Positions 1 through 12,004 of a DNA stretch of 64,000 nucleotides are shown here, piece after piece; position 1 is the first letter of the stretch, and each line of letters begins with the position of its first letter. The DNA comes from Paralvinella palmiformis (lineage: Eukaryota; Annelida; Polychaeta; Terebellida; Alvinellidae): NCBI GenBank assembly GCA_025642065.1, contig JAODUP010001073.1, positions 1 to 64,000 of the forward strand, read 5' to 3'. The position numbers and the translations under genes are program-made. The notes beneath the pieces were generated by a model. That model was not told the origin of the DNA, searched no databases, and saw only the letters and a program-made list of their open reading frames with translations.

Positions 1-552
1 ACATCTTCTCTTTCGTGTGCCTCTCCCGAATTGTATACCTATTACAAAGATGTCGGTGAACGACGAGTACGTTTGTCATCAGCGTAGCGGTTTCTTGGAG
101 AGTTCTTACTGCTTTACCTGCTCTGTCAGGTGGTAAATGATATATACTATCACAGAGCATATAATCTCCTTTTCTACTCAGGTTTTCCAGTTTCGGGTTC
201 ACACTGTTTAGTAGCACACATTGACATGTATTGTTTTTGATTCCTTGACCTAGTTATGGTGTTTGCTGCTGATAATGGCTCTAGTCTCTTCAATGTAATC
301 GGAATTTTCTGGCACAGTGGAACTTGAGAGTTATTTGAGATGGCGTTTCATCGGATTACCAGAACTGAAAGCTATCCAGGAAGAGATTACTTACAGGAAA
401 TATATACTGGCATATGATAAGTGAAACATGCACAACGCAAAGACCTACATACATTGCGCCGCAAACTCGCGAAAATGCCCATAATATTCATATTTTGAAC
501 ATACCAGGGCATACCGGTTAGGAACCAAGGATGACAATATAAGCCTCTTCGG
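1..552. other. Intergenic, nothing recognised
   Basis: I see no coding frame, repeat family or RNA gene here. The sequence is moderately AT-rich and unremarkable. Confidence 0.5.
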
Positions 553-692
553 CCACATGGGTAGAGCGTATTTATTTATAGTTATGGTCATTCTGTACGG
601 GAGTTCGCAGGTTCATGCTTCAGCCGTGGCTCTATAATCGGAGGAGTTTTTCATCCAGCCAGGCAACTGGCAAGGTTTTCTCCACCGAACAT
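553..692 (+). repeat. SINE3 copy (tRNA-headed), degraded
   Basis: A degraded tRNA-like head with a box B remnant (GCAGGTTCATGCTTC) is followed by a body ending in GGCAAGGTTTTCTCCACCGA. The same body occurs in reverse at 11862-12004, where the head is better kept. This repeat family is defined only from these two copies. Confidence 0.55.
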
Positions 693-1402
693 GTCATAAA
701 TGTATTTAGATTTAGTTTCCGTGGGGAAGCTATAAATTACAGACCATATGCATCTCCCTCATTTTAAGATAAGTTTGTATCTTCCCTCTCCCCCTTAATT
801 AGGGCGTTTTCCAAATAAAATAAGTGCAATCACAGAACTTTAAATAATGATTATCATATGACAATGGCGAGGTTAACATTGTAAGCTGAAGTGAACTTTA
901 TAAACTAAAATATCAAATCCGCTAAAGTAAATATCTTAGATCAGATTGTTTTTATCAGGATCGACAATCAAAGGTTCCTGAAGTGTATTTATAATCTGAC
1001 TCAGACTCCATCCACAACAAATGAATATAAGTTGTAATTAATTCGTACTACTTTGATATTATGTTAAGTATTTTCATTAAAGATAAAAAAATAACAACTT
1101 TCGGAACATGAAAGCAAACGAAGTTCTTGCTGTGATGCTTTAGTAACCGAACAGTGATCCATAAACCAAGGGAGTGTTGAGAAACTATTTAGATGATAGG
1201 GAATCGATGTTTCTCGGACGTACGTGATTAATGAGTAGAGGGTTGAAATTATAATTATTTCGTATCTACAAAATTGCCTGGCCCACGCCACGGAGTATTT
1301 AACTAAGTACAGGTTAACGCGGTGAGTTGAATGATAGTACGAAGGATATGTTTGATGAGTACACATAATACACAACTGATAGCTTTAACATTGGTCTTGT
1401 TG

Positions 1403-1405
<3 letters not shown>
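693..1405. other. Intergenic, nothing recognised
   Basis: AT-rich sequence with only short open frames without protein-like character. Nothing supported. Confidence 0.5.

Positions 1406-1475
<70 letters not shown>
1406..1475. repeat. (CT)n microsatellite
   Basis: About 35 uninterrupted CT dinucleotides. The Arg-Glu repeat frames on the other strand are artefacts of this array. Confidence 0.97.
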
Positions 1476-1477
<2 letters not shown>

Positions 1478-1867
1478 AAAAAAACAGTTTCGTGCGATGT
1501 CTGGGACGTGTACCAAAGATGTCTTGGTGGATAAGCTCCAGACCTAGTACGAGGCTGCTGAGCAATATGTGTCAAGGTGGTATTGTTGGATTATCGCAAG
1601 ACCTTCGATTTCATCGGTCATAATATTCTACTTAGGAGTTTAATTTTTTAACCTCGGTGCTGTTCATAAATGGGAGAAGCGAGAGGCGTCTTCCTATGGA
1701 TACATATCCCACAAAGACAGTTATTAGTCGGGTTCGATCTCACAACCTGGATGTTACGAAATATTTATGAAAAGTTCTTCTTTCTCCCAAAACGTTTTTG
1801 AAAAATGTAATATCCTGAAACGACATATTCATAGTACGACACTATTCGACGTATTAATATTTCAACA
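1476..1867. other. Intergenic with tRNA-like remnant
   Basis: A box-B-like word (GGGTTCGATCTC) near 1731 and a phrase resembling 7150-7200 (ATACATATCCC) suggest an old SINE remnant. It is too eroded to delimit. Confidence 0.3.
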
Positions 1868-1958
1868 TTACACTATAGACATGATGATTTATGTAAGAAA
1901 TATAAATCAAACGATTTGTTCACGTAAACTTTACGTGAACAAATCGTTTACAGTGTAA
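1868..1958. mobile_element. Small MITE built on a perfect palindrome
   Basis: The ends are inverted (TTACACTATA at the left, TACAGTGTAA at the right, 9 of 10 pairing). The interior holds a perfect inverted repeat with 20-base arms at 1909-1928 and 1930-1949 around a single C. Total length is about 91 bp. This is compatible with a foldback-type MITE; no transposase is present. Confidence 0.5.
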
Positions 1959-2857
1959 AGTGTATTAGAATATGAAATGCATAATAAAGCAGTTATCGTA
2001 ATTCATATCAATCTTCGGGAATTACAGGAATATCCATTGAAAACCAGTTTATACAAAGACACCTCGATTACAAGTAATACAAAACGATATTTAAAAAAAA
2101 CAATCGTTCAAGGACATCCAGATATATGGACTATTATAATACCTTTCAGGTGTACAGACTCTTAATTTAGTGATTAGAATATTGCATATAAATAAATAAA
2201 CTAGTGCTATTGAGTGATCTATATCCTTAGCATTGGAACTGATAATACATGGAAAAATTACCGACGCTCTTCCGTAGCATGAAACATCCCATAGAGACAG
2301 CCAACCCTGAACTTTGTTCCCAAGAATTGGAGGTCAATAGTACGATGGGCAGTAGACTGCATCACGAAACCGTCCTCTGAGTTTGACTAAAATGCTAACG
2401 CCTAGCATCCTTATTTTAGACTGCAATCGTTCATTTCCTTCAATTCAGTTATAGCATCTGTTGACAAAGAACAAAGGTCCACGTTGTAGCATAATTGGTT
2501 AAGTAATACTTCAATTATTAACAAGTTGTGAACTCTAAAATAAGACGTTGTTTTCTGTTTTATGCGACATCCTCTAGAAGCCAGCAGAAGACGAAGATCA
2601 GAGCTAATGGCACACATTGTCCCGAAAACGATCGGTCAAGTTTTCTATTTGTGGCAGAAAACAAAATATAATCGATGCGCGATCGATCTACTGCCAAGTT
2701 TGAATTATCGATAAATGTCAAGTACCGTGTTATTCGAAATTTATCGGTTTATTCCACGCGTTGTTTATCCAAAGCGGTGAACTCTAAATACATATTGCTG
2801 TCACAAATGTCAAATAGGCTTATTTCGGATTACTTTATGGCAGTTTTATGTTTCACA
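1959..2857. other. Intergenic, upstream of the fucosyltransferase gene
   Basis: No convincing coding frame. The part nearest the gene (2640-2857) is less AT-rich and may hold regulatory DNA, but I recognise no specific site other than the TATA box listed separately. Confidence 0.4.
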
Positions 2858-2861
2858 ATCA

Positions 2862-2869
2862 TATAAAAG
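2862..2869 (+). promoter_or_regulatory. TATA-box candidate for the GT11 gene
   Basis: TATAAAAG matches the TATA consensus. Standard spacing puts transcription start near 2892, leaving only about seven bases before the ATG at 2899. Either the leader is extremely short or an upstream promoter and 5' exon are used instead. Confidence 0.4.
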
Positions 2870-2898
2870 GCTTCACTGTTATTTTTTACCAATAAATT

Positions 2899-4020
2899 AT
2901 GGACGGCCATCGTTGGCTTCTGTCAACCTTAACACTGGTTATCTTCGTTTCTATCCTTTTCTGGATCGGCGAGATAGACACGCTGATAAAAACCGGATCA
3001 AAGGCTCTATTCAGCGCGCATTTGTTGTCTTTTGGTAATAGTAGTGTCGGGAACAATACCGAGAATGTGTATTTAAACGCCAGTCGGCGTGTCGCGGTCG
3101 ATAATCTCACGGAGGTGGGAACTACTTCGGACGTCGTGACATCTGATAGGAATGGGAGCGTTTCATCGGAAGAGGGGAACTATTATCTGACCGCTTCGTT
3201 TAGGGGAAGACTGGGCAATCAAATGTTCCAATACGCCGTTCTATTCGCCACTGCTCGAGCGAACCACGCCTGGATTCCGCTGTTAAAGAAATGTCGGCGC
3301 TTAAACGTGTTAAAGAACACATTTGGAAGATCTCTGTCAATATCGTCTGCCAATTTTACCATCGTCAACGCCACGGCGGTAGAAGGAATCGTTGACGCCG
3401 ATGTTATGTTGAAGGAACTAAGACATTTGCCAAAATCAAACGTCTTGCTGGAAGGATATTTCGAATCGCATAAATATTTCGCTCACGTTAAGGACGATCT
3501 GAGAAAGGAATTCACTTTTCCAAGACCATTCCGAGATGAAGTTTCCAACTATTATAAAAGCGTAACACCAATACTGTGGAAAGATGAGCCGTTTGTAAGA
3601 GTTGGCATCCACGTTCGTCGAACAACCCTCATCACGGAAGAGAGGCAGAAGATGGGTTTTATTCCACGCCCTCCGACTTACTTTACCCACGCCATGGAGT
3701 ATTTTAAGCAGAAATACAACAGGGTACAGTTTATTGTAACCAGTGATGACTTGGCTTGGTGTAAGGACAACATATTAGGTGAACATATAGCATACTCGAC
3801 TCACAATTATACCATAGATCTGGCTATTCTCTCTCTAAGCGATCACATCATTATATCTCTTGGGACATTTTCGTGGTGGGCTGGATGGTTGTGTAAGGGT
3901 ACGACCGTATATTATGGCGTAATGCCCCCAAACGACACCTATCTGGGTAAGGTCTACAATAACAACAGTTGTGTGCCAGTACCAGACGATGAATATAATC
4001 ATTGGGTGTCTATTATATGA
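2899..4020 (+). CDS. Galactoside alpha-1,2-fucosyltransferase (GT11 family)
   Basis: Encodes a complete 373-residue type II membrane enzyme expected in the Golgi, transferring fucose from GDP-fucose to terminal galactose by an inverting reaction. A short cytosolic tail is followed by one membrane anchor (residues 7-24) and a Ser/Thr/Asn-rich stem (about 30-95). The catalytic domain opens with GRLGNQMFQYA (103-113). It carries the donor-binding motif VGIHVRRTT (235-243), the TSDD..WC block (281-288) and the C-terminal LGTFSWWAGWL block (321-331), which together define GT11. About ten N-glycosylation sequons are present. In familiar members the first motif reads HVRRGD; here Gly-Asp is replaced by Thr-Thr, so activity or acceptor choice may differ. 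The frame is a single uninterrupted exon. The first ATG (2899) is chosen because the anchor follows at once. A possible poly(A) signal ATTAAA lies at 4181-4186. Confidence 0.95.
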   Translation: MDGHRWLLSTLTLVIFVSILFWIGEIDTLIKTGSKALFSAHLLSFGNSSVGNNTENVYLNASRRVAVDNLTEVGTTSDVVTSDRNGSVSSEEGNYYLTASFRGRLGNQMFQYAVLFATARANHAWIPLLKKCRRLNVLKNTFGRSLSISSANFTIVNATAVEGIVDADVMLKELRHLPKSNVLLEGYFESHKYFAHVKDDLRKEFTFPRPFRDEVSNYYKSVTPILWKDEPFVRVGIHVRRTTLITEERQKMGFIPRPPTYFTHAMEYFKQKYNRVQFIVTSDDLAWCKDNILGEHIAYSTHNYTIDLAILSLSDHIIISLGTFSWWAGWLCKGTTVYYGVMPPNDTYLGKVYNNNSCVPVPDDEYNHWVSII

Positions 4021-4497
4021 AATTATCCAACATATTTGTGCGGCGATGTTTCTTTATTGTCGTTTGAATCGGAGCTGAACGAATTTAAATTGTCGCGCCA
4101 TCTTGTCGTTCCGGATCATTTGAGTCCGACTGTTATTTGTTACTGAGCTATAGTCAACAGATTATGTTTTTTTTATATATATTAAAACTGATTCTGAATA
4201 TCAGAGCTGAAAAACATCGAGACACAATGAGGTGTTGTTAGGTCTTCGGTCGGCCATAATTCGTCCAACTCAAAACATATTATAATATCAAACAATGACC
4301 TAGAATTATTAGACAGAAAGTGCAGACGCAGACACACACACACACAAAAAAACATATACAAAAATACCTCAAAAATATAAAATTCGTTATCTTCCGCTCT
4401 GGTTAATTAGTAATAATAATAATAATAATAATATACAAAAGAATGTGCGGTTCCAAGCATGAGCTATTCATATAGTTTATATGTGTTCAGAACTGCT
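4021..4497. other. 3' flank of GT11 gene
   Basis: Presumed 3' UTR up to an ATTAAA signal at 4181-4186, then AT-rich spacer with a short (CA)n near 4332 and an (AAT)n tract near 4410. No gene seen. Confidence 0.5.
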
Positions 4498-5050
4498 TAG
4501 CTAGGGTTGTCACACGATCTCCTCGGTTTTCTCATTCTGTGCCACTCCTGAAATATCTTCGTTGGCTCCCTGTTTAATTCATTTTCAAACTCTGTACTAG
4601 GGCGCTTCCGTGGTCTAGCGGTAGCGCGTTGGACCACAGATCACTACCACTCGTGTTCGAATCTCGGCGTGGGCATATCTGAAAGTTGTTTCGTCTTTGA
4701 CTTCGCCTCATTACCTCTGGAAGTCGTTCGACCCATTTAGCTTACCGTGTGCATAAAAATGGTCGTAAAACATCAATCATCATCAAACTCTGTACTATTT
4801 CCTATCAAGGTCGTTCTTCTGGAAAACCATAGTATCTATTTCCATGCTTTCTCTAGCATCCAAGCCCAGAGAGCTCCGTTCATCTGGTTTTCACTTGTCT
4901 GTTCCCTGGGACTCACGATTTTCAGTTGCTGTCCCCACTCTCTGGAATTCAGTCGCTGAACATGTTAAGTTGTCAAACAGCGTAGTTTCTTTCCGTCGCC
5001 ATTTCAAAACAACTCACCTTTTCATACTTGTTTATCCTTTTTAAGTTTCT
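4498..5050 (+). pseudogene. L2/CR1-like LINE, 3' end of ORF2, broken
   Basis: With the SINE at 4600-4782 removed, the frame reads like the C-terminal end of L2/CR1-type reverse transcriptase: ARVVTRSPRFSHSVPLLKYL, then LRWLPV, and finally FSVAVPTLWNS and SFRRHFKTTHLF (compare the usual AFSVAAPTLWNSLP...FKxxLKTHLF). Stops and frameshifts mark it as dead. It is 5' truncated, as usual for LINEs. Confidence 0.8.
4600..4782 (+). mobile_element. SINE1, full-length, with perfect target duplication
   Basis: The tRNA-derived head has box A (TGGTCTAGCGGTAGC) and box B (GTTCGAATCTC). The body contains GACTTCGCCTCATTACC and the 3' end is an ATC-rich tail. It is flanked by the perfect 15 bp duplication TCAAACTCTGTACTA (4585-4599 and 4783-4797), so the ends are exact (183 bp). 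It sits inside the L2-like fragment. Confidence 0.93.
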
Positions 5051-5274
5051 CGAGACTGTAGGAATATATGTGTATACAGTCTAATCCCGACATCCGCCAC
5101 CCCGAATAACCGTCAACCGCACCTATCGCCAAACGTTTGATAAGGACCCGATTTCCTGCCACGATAAATCCCCCCTTATACGCCTCACCTCCAGTTATTC
5201 AGCCACCTCCGATGCTTACGTAACACGAATACCACACGTTGCCATACCCCCCAACCCCTCTTACCGCCACAGAG

Positions 5275-5432
5275 GGCGCCTCCGTGGTCTAGCGGTAGCG
5301 TGTTGGATCACAGATCACTACTATTTCGAGGTGTTTCATCTTTAACTTCGCTTCATTACCTTTGGAGGTCGCTCGGCCCATTTAGCCTACCATGTGCGCA
5401 AAAGTGGCCGTAAAACATCAATCATCAATCAT
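5275..5432 (+). mobile_element. SINE1 copy, internally deleted
   Basis: The head GGGCGCCTCCGTGGTCTAGC is intact but box B is lost in a deletion near 5320. The body (CTTCATTACC, CCATTTAGCCTACC) and ATC tail follow. No clean target duplication is seen. Confidence 0.85.
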
Positions 5433-5674
5433 CGCCGTTACAGTGTAATGTTTCTGGTAATCTGTGAACATGGTGCCACGAAATATCAATTAGATGGGTG
5501 AATGCTTTTAGGTCAGTTGGCGATAGATTAAATCTACTGATAGTTGGGGTTAACAAAGGATCAAAAGCCAAGTGTATATATCAATAGAGATATAAAGTGG
5601 AAGCCATAGGTGATATGTAGCCAACGTTAACCTTCATCACTGATGAAAATATTATATAATGCCACCAATCTGTC

Positions 5675-5800
5675 CTGTTCATCTTTCCGTGCTGCTCCCC
5701 TGTGATTGGTGGGGGAGGGGTTTCTCAACCATTCGAACATAGGAGCTGTGCCGAATAAGCGACAGCCTGGGGATTCTCCCCGAACAACAAAACAACAACA
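5675..5800 (+). mobile_element. SINE2 3' half
   Basis: Begins near TCATCTTTCCGTGCTGCTCC and ends with the family's double-hairpin tail (GCGACAGCCTGGGGATTC then TCCCCGAAC) and an (AAC)n run. It is 5' truncated. Confidence 0.8.
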
Positions 5801-6125
5801 ACTGTTCATCCTATCATTTCTGATCCTGGCTACTGTATCGAAAAAAAAAACGTACAACACTTGACATTGGACAAAAGCAGCAGATTATCGCCTACTATTA
5901 TTATATGGTTAAATAAATAAATTGTTATAACTTACTATATATGGTATTTTATTATCCCTACAATACACTACATGCACATTGTGTACAATTATGTGCTGTA
6001 TCCATTCATCCACCCCCTAAGGTTCTGCGCTAAATACGCCCCCCCCCCTCCCTTCTAATGCCATCCCACCACAACGCCAACTTTCAGCCAAGTCACAAAG
6101 TTGGCATAAATGCGAGGTTAGACTG

Positions 6126-6887
6126 TAATTTAGGGTTTCTTCCTAGTTATGACACATACGGGACTGGTAGTTTATTAATATTTTCTATGTACTTGGGATT
6201 AAAGAATATAAAACTAATAGGATTAATTACTTCATAAATATAGCTGGAAAGACCTCACAGCAAACAAAATGCTAAAAGCCCACAATTAACATTGGGAATA
6301 GTGCCTTATCGCGGTTGGCGTTTTTGTGGCTATTAAATATCAAGTTAGAAAAAGGTGTCATCGTTTAACAACAAGGTGGTTAAAATCTCTTAAAGTTCAC
6401 GGTACTCTACATTAAGGTGTTTTTTTAATAGTTCTTGATTCAATCTATTTTCTAAGGGAGTTGTCTTCAATTTGAACGTTTTCAACTGTTCAGCTGGTTA
6501 CTTCTTGGTCAAATCATGATTTTTCAGCTTCTTTTGAGAAATTGGGATTCAGAAATGTCGGAAGTTAACTGTTACCAGTAGATCAGCGTTAAGAAGTGAT
6601 AAACTTGGTACGAATAACCTAGGTGCATCACAGCGCCACTCGACGGACTGCGCTGAATAATTAAATAACATGCACTGTTAAAATCGCACTTAGACTCTGC
6701 GTGCAGATGAGTGCGTGCGCATATGCGACGCAGAGTGCGCATGGTTGGTCCTATTTATCATTTATAATGTTGATGGAAGATGGAATTTAATTCAACCGCA
6801 CAATATTGAACAATTGGTTACTAACATATATTTCCATTTAATTAAAATATAATAGTATTTATACTTAGTTATTACTTAATTTTTATT

Positions 6888-6893
<6 letters not shown>
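6126..6893. other. Intergenic, nothing recognised
   Basis: AT-rich DNA with a short GC-rich stretch near 6700 (alternating GCG/TGCGCA words). No coding or repeat signal I can name. Confidence 0.45.
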
Positions 6894-6932
<39 letters not shown>

Positions 6933-7009
6933 TATATATATTGTTGAGCCATATTAGCGCAGTTAGTTAGAGCGTAGGACTCTAGCTGAATAGGGCTCTA
7001 TATAAATAT

Positions 7010-7068
<59 letters not shown>
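6894..7068. repeat. (TA)n arrays flanking a SINE4 head fragment
   Basis: Two TA arrays (6894-6951 and 7012-7068) enclose about 65 bp with a tRNA-like box A (TTAGCGCAGTTAGTTAGAGC) and a SINE4-like end (CTCTATATAAATATA). The box B region is deleted. Confidence 0.7.
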
Positions 7069-7070
<2 letters not shown>

Positions 7071-7074
<4 letters not shown>

Positions 7075-8204
7075 TTCCATAAGACATACTGTTAATATGT
7101 TGTTGTTATTATTGTTGAGTTATAAAGCGTCGACGCTGGTTATATCCGGGTCATAGGGATCAGGGAGCTACTCTTCATGGAAACATATCCCCAAACACAT
7201 ATATGCCTCATTACTATGCGAACTACAAATATTGTTATGGGAATGCTATGTTATGAGAAATGTATCTACAACATTACATCTGATAGCCATACGGGTGTAA
7301 TATTTAGATATGTCATAATATATAGAGAATAATAATAGTGTGCGTAAGTGTAACAAGTGCTTCTTGAGTCAGTAATTGATGTTTTGAAGCTGATCGTATA
7401 CAGCTCACATTAATACACTGTGACACAACTACGTTTTCTATATTTGTTTTCTACTTCACCTGTAGTGATGACTTATTCATTAAAGTGTTATCTAGGTATT
7501 GGACACGGTTGGAAATTTCTTCCCCAGCGTAATCGACTATCATCAAGCCATTTAAAACACATTCTACAAGGACGAGGTAAAATTTTATTCAACATCAGGA
7601 ATGAACGTTACAGACAACTGCACGTTGTTGATAAACGAGTAGCCTTTGCGTAATAGTTATTCCAAGAGGGCGTGTGTACAGAGTGCAAATCAAGGAGTCA
7701 TAAATTGAATTATGTCATTAACACAAGAAAACAGGTAAAATACCATTACTAGACCCACTAGAGAAGGCCTGTTTCCCCCCCCCCCACCCCCACCCACCCA
7801 CACATACAAAAGCTAGAAATACAAATACGTACAAGTCGTTGTACCTGAAATAGAACCGTAAAAATGGTGTCGTATAAATATGAACATAACTATTTATAAA
7901 AAACTAAATACAAATGTCAACTATTGGCTAATGTCAGCCATCTGACATACCTAATAACCATACAGTTTATATGATCAAAACACCGATATCGATCAATAAA
8001 TATCGATAAGAACGTACTTAATCACATGGAAATTGGTGTCAGTCAGTAAGCGAGTGGGTCGGTCAGTTCTGGATAAATGGCGATCCGGAACCGGAATGTC
8101 GAGGAACAGCACAGAGTGGGTGCGCTGTACTGTGATATATATACCTATTGAAAATTGTGTATATAAACCTCGAGCAATATGGTAACGTTAGACATTTTAT
8201 GAAA
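7071..8204. other. Intergenic, nothing firm
   Basis: A 77-codon frame at 7420-7653 has no recognisable motif, and a C-run lies near 7776. I cannot support a gene. Confidence 0.4.
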
Positions 8205-8480
8205 CCTGATGAAGACTTGAATAGGTCGAAACCGGTCGTTGCTATTGGGTTGAGTCGTGTTGGACGCTCCCAAGAAATTAACTGAATTTTTTTCCAAACC
8301 CCCATATTTTCCCATACATTATTCATACTGTGTATTAATATTTTATTTCTCCATTTTAGGCTTAATCTTTCTTGGCCGTAGTGTTCGACACAAAGCCTGG
8401 TTTTGGTTTAATCATAGTTTCTATTTTATATTTAGATTATCCTCTTTGGATTATTTTAGAAATTTGTTTTTCTTTCATTT
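8205..8480 (+). repeat. Repeat family with hammerhead-like hairpin, copy 1
   Basis: Starts with CCTGATGAAGACTTG and ends its hairpin with GGTCGAAAC (8205-8232). The stem GACT/GGTC is closed just before GAAA. The following 200 bp resembles the copies at 31181-31470 and 54554-54775 (GTCGT..GCTATT..GGGTTGAGT). The CTGATGA...GAAA arrangement recalls a hammerhead ribozyme core, but one extra A precedes the stem. Confidence 0.5.
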
Positions 8481-8602
8481 TTCTCTAATTTTAACGGTAA
8501 TTAATTATACTTGGAATTAAATATTTTTTTAAAATCAGTTTGGAGTTATAATTGTTGTTTGAATGAAAGTATAACACCTGTGCGAGCGCCTTAAATACCT
8601 TT

Positions 8603-9160
<558 letters not shown>

Positions 9161-9429
9161 GCCCGTGCCAGACATCTTATCTATTTCCATCCAGATTCCT
9201 TATTACACCAATGTAAGAAAGTTATGTCGTTGTTGCAACATGTTTGAGTTTATTAGCTTTGTTATGTATAATGTAGAATCTATATTGTTGTCCTCTTATG
9301 TGGTCTGGCGAAACGACCTATTAATTCATACAATGCTGCTTAATGGATTTATACTCCTGGAGTCGTTTGTTACTCCGGCAGGCATCTCCATGGGTATTAA
9401 GCTGCGGACAGTTTTTCCCATATTATGAG

Positions 9430-10453
9430 TAATTAAGTTACACTGATATAGAAAATTTGTTAAATGTATAGCTATTATAATCCCGACGTGTCATTCGCAG
9501 TATCGGAGATCTGCCTGAAATCCGCTGTTCTCGACCATGGGTCAAATAGATCAAGTGGATAGGCGCTTTAATTTAGATCCCACCACACCTAACTGCATAT
9601 ACTTAGGGACGCTAAATTAAGCGTGAATGAACGTTCCCTTAGTGATGAACGGAAACGTATGAGGGTTAGCTGTTAGGTTCGAGTAAATCGTAGTATTTAC
9701 TCAGGTTTGAGACGATATTTCGTTCTAGTCCAGTAATAATCCATTGTGCAGTATTGCTACTTTGTTTTTATTTTAGTTTAATCGCTTTAGTGAGTCCATA
9801 CTGCGTTAGTGTACATTCTCTTTGTTATGAACAAACTGTAATGTTTGTTAACACGCTGAGGCTATATATAGGGCTTGAATTTTCACTTAGGTTAGAGAAG
9901 AACTTCGACGCCAGACCAGTCGGACGTGTATTGATATATGGTTCATATAGGTAGGATTTATTCAGTTATTCGAACCCAGAATAAAGCTGAGGTCAGCATC
10001 TGAGGTGTCGAAATGCTTTATATACAGGTTTCTTTTGGCCCACAGAAAATTACTGTTGAATGTAAACTGTGGTGTCAAAATAGTTTATGATATGTATGTA
10101 GCAAGTCACCATTGAACCACACGCACGTGTTGTTTGTTGCGAGCTGTGGTATCAAATGGTATGTTTTTACGTGCTTCCGCTTTTTGTACGTAGCCTGCAT
10201 GTAGCCGCTTTCCTGTGGGCGTGACATATTTGCCGCGTACGAAAAGCGAATTAGCTGGTTCCCACAGGCTGATGAGTAGACCAGACACATGCTTAGGTAT
10301 ACGCACACATTTATCAATATGTGGAGGTATGGAACATTTTATTTTTAGATTAATGTATGTATAGTTGTATTTAGATTTATGGAAGTAGGTTTCGAATGAT
10401 GTTTAGATATGTTGATGCTCTGTGCCTGTTGCCTCTTACTATGTACCCTAAAG

Positions 10454-10514
<61 letters not shown>

Positions 10515-10604
10515 CTAGATACACGGCGGGTCAGCAGCATGAAATATTGAAGAATAACTTTAATATAAAAAAGGCACCGAAGGTCGTAGAACTTTACTAA
10601 TAAC
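9430..10604 (+). mobile_element. Microsatellite-bordered repeat, copy B (most complete)
   Basis: The order is an upstream module (9430-9725, shared with 27968-28258), a middle part (9726-10040), the main module (10041-10450), (CA)n at 10453-10513, then the tail module ending near 10604. Short open frames on the minus strand of the main module are shared with copies A and C (IPKHVSGLLISLWEPANSL), but copy D has indels there, so I regard the family as noncoding. Confidence 0.7.
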
Positions 10605-10870
10605 CCCCCAAAAGCTCTTTGAACAAATACATAATAACAGTAATACCAATACAAATTGTGCATCTTGACATCTCCGGAAAAAAAACACACGATCTAAACC
10701 TATTATCAAGAATATTTCCCATTATGTACGTTGTCAAACACCGTCTTCGGTATATGTGCCAGCTGAATGTTGCTGATTGGAGCTGACCAAAATTGCGTGA
10801 ACTGGTAGAGTACTTTGTGAGGGTTGCTCGAGATGATGGAAATGAAGTGGGTTTTGAATGGACACATTTC

Positions 10871-11040
10871 TATACTGTAGATCGGCCAATTTTTCCGATC
10901 GTATTAACTTTTTAAATTGCCAATTTAAAACGACACCAACATTTTCCGTTTTACAGTATAACACATAATGATAAATCCAACCAAGAATTCGCCAAATTAA
11001 AACGCCGCCATCATTTGCCGGTTTACAGTATATCTCTATA
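10871..11040. mobile_element. Mariner-type MITE plus a half copy
   Basis: The left end TATACTGTAGATCGG and right end CCGTTTTACAGTATA (10871-10961) form terminal inverted repeats with TA outside. Words such as CCAATTTAAAACG recur. A second right end (GGTTTACAGTATA) lies near 11030. Related to the element at 36630-36730. Confidence 0.45.
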
Positions 11041-11861
11041 TGATATAATAGTAATTGTTATCTCTCAAGTAAAATTTGGCTAATAATTTGAATTCATTGA
11101 ATAGATAGATCTGTATTCATCATGTCCGTTTTGCATGTACTAAAACAATTTCATAAGTTCATTTAATTCATAAGTCATGTAATTTGACAAGTCTCATTTT
11201 ATTATTAGCAATAAGAAAATACCCCCCCCCCCATGACATCTTCATTTGGTCCATTAACTATAAGCTTATATCTATCTTATATACTTATTTGGTGATTAAC
11301 AGGTTGATAATGGTTATTAAAATTTAATAGGGTTTTGTCTGAAGCAAATATAGATCCAGATCAATCTTGGGTCTACTTTTTTTACCAGTACTGAACAAAC
11401 CAAGTAAATTCTGATTCTTGGAGATGAAAACGACCTTTCGGTGAAATATTAAAATAAATACACACAAATATGAAATAAAATTATTCATTTCATTTTCTCA
11501 GATGTGAAGTATTTTTCTTATTTTTCGTTCTCTGTTCTTGGGAAAATCTATTTCACGTAGATCTACACTGATCTTGCACACCCCTTTGAAATCTTCCGTA
11601 TATCCTATTTGGTCTTCTAGTCAATGTTAGTTCGAGATAATATTATAAGAGTATATTACAATCATTTAGCTCAGTTGAATATGTTTTATTTTTTAAATCT
11701 TCTGATAATATTCCGTCACAATACTAAACATCACTATATTGTAATATTTTATTTTATAAGAAATATATATATTTTATTATGTCATTTTAACATTTGACTT
11801 TTATACATGATCTATTTCATGAAAGAGTAATATATCAATATGGTATATACATAAATAAATA
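11041..11861. other. Intergenic, nothing recognised
   Basis: Very AT-rich with a C-run at 11222-11233. No coding signal. Confidence 0.5.
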
Positions 11862-12004
11862 TTCGGTGGAGAAAGTCTTGCCAGTTTCCGGGTCGAATGA
11901 AAAACGCCTACTACTATACAGCCACGACCGGGATTCGAACCTCCGACTAGACGCACATCATGACCATGAGTAAGAAAGTCCCATGCTCTAATCCATGAGC
12001 CCAT
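11862..12004 (-). mobile_element. SINE3 copy
   Basis: On the minus strand a tRNA-like head (ATGGATTAGAGCATGGGAC, box B GGTTCGAATCCC) is followed by a body ending in GGCAAGACTTTCTCCACCGA. Same family as 553-692. Confidence 0.8.

Larger units (their letters stand above)
5077..6125. mobile_element. pogo/Tigger-like nonautonomous DNA transposon
   Basis: The left end reads CAGTCTAATCCCG and the reverse complement of the right end reads CAGTCTAACCTCG, each with TA outside (5075-5076 and 6126-6127). CAGTC-type ends and a TA duplication are typical of pogo/Tigger. No transposase frame is present. The interior holds a SINE1 (5275-5432) and a SINE2 tail (5675-5800), so this is a nested composite. Confidence 0.6.

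Noticed and set aside
4600..4680. Possible genuine tRNA genes (also at 17200, 20520, 22525 and 12800)
   Set aside because: Box A and B are present but the sequences run directly into shared SINE bodies and recur as SINE copies; none was shown to fold as a complete tRNA with a matching acceptor stem.
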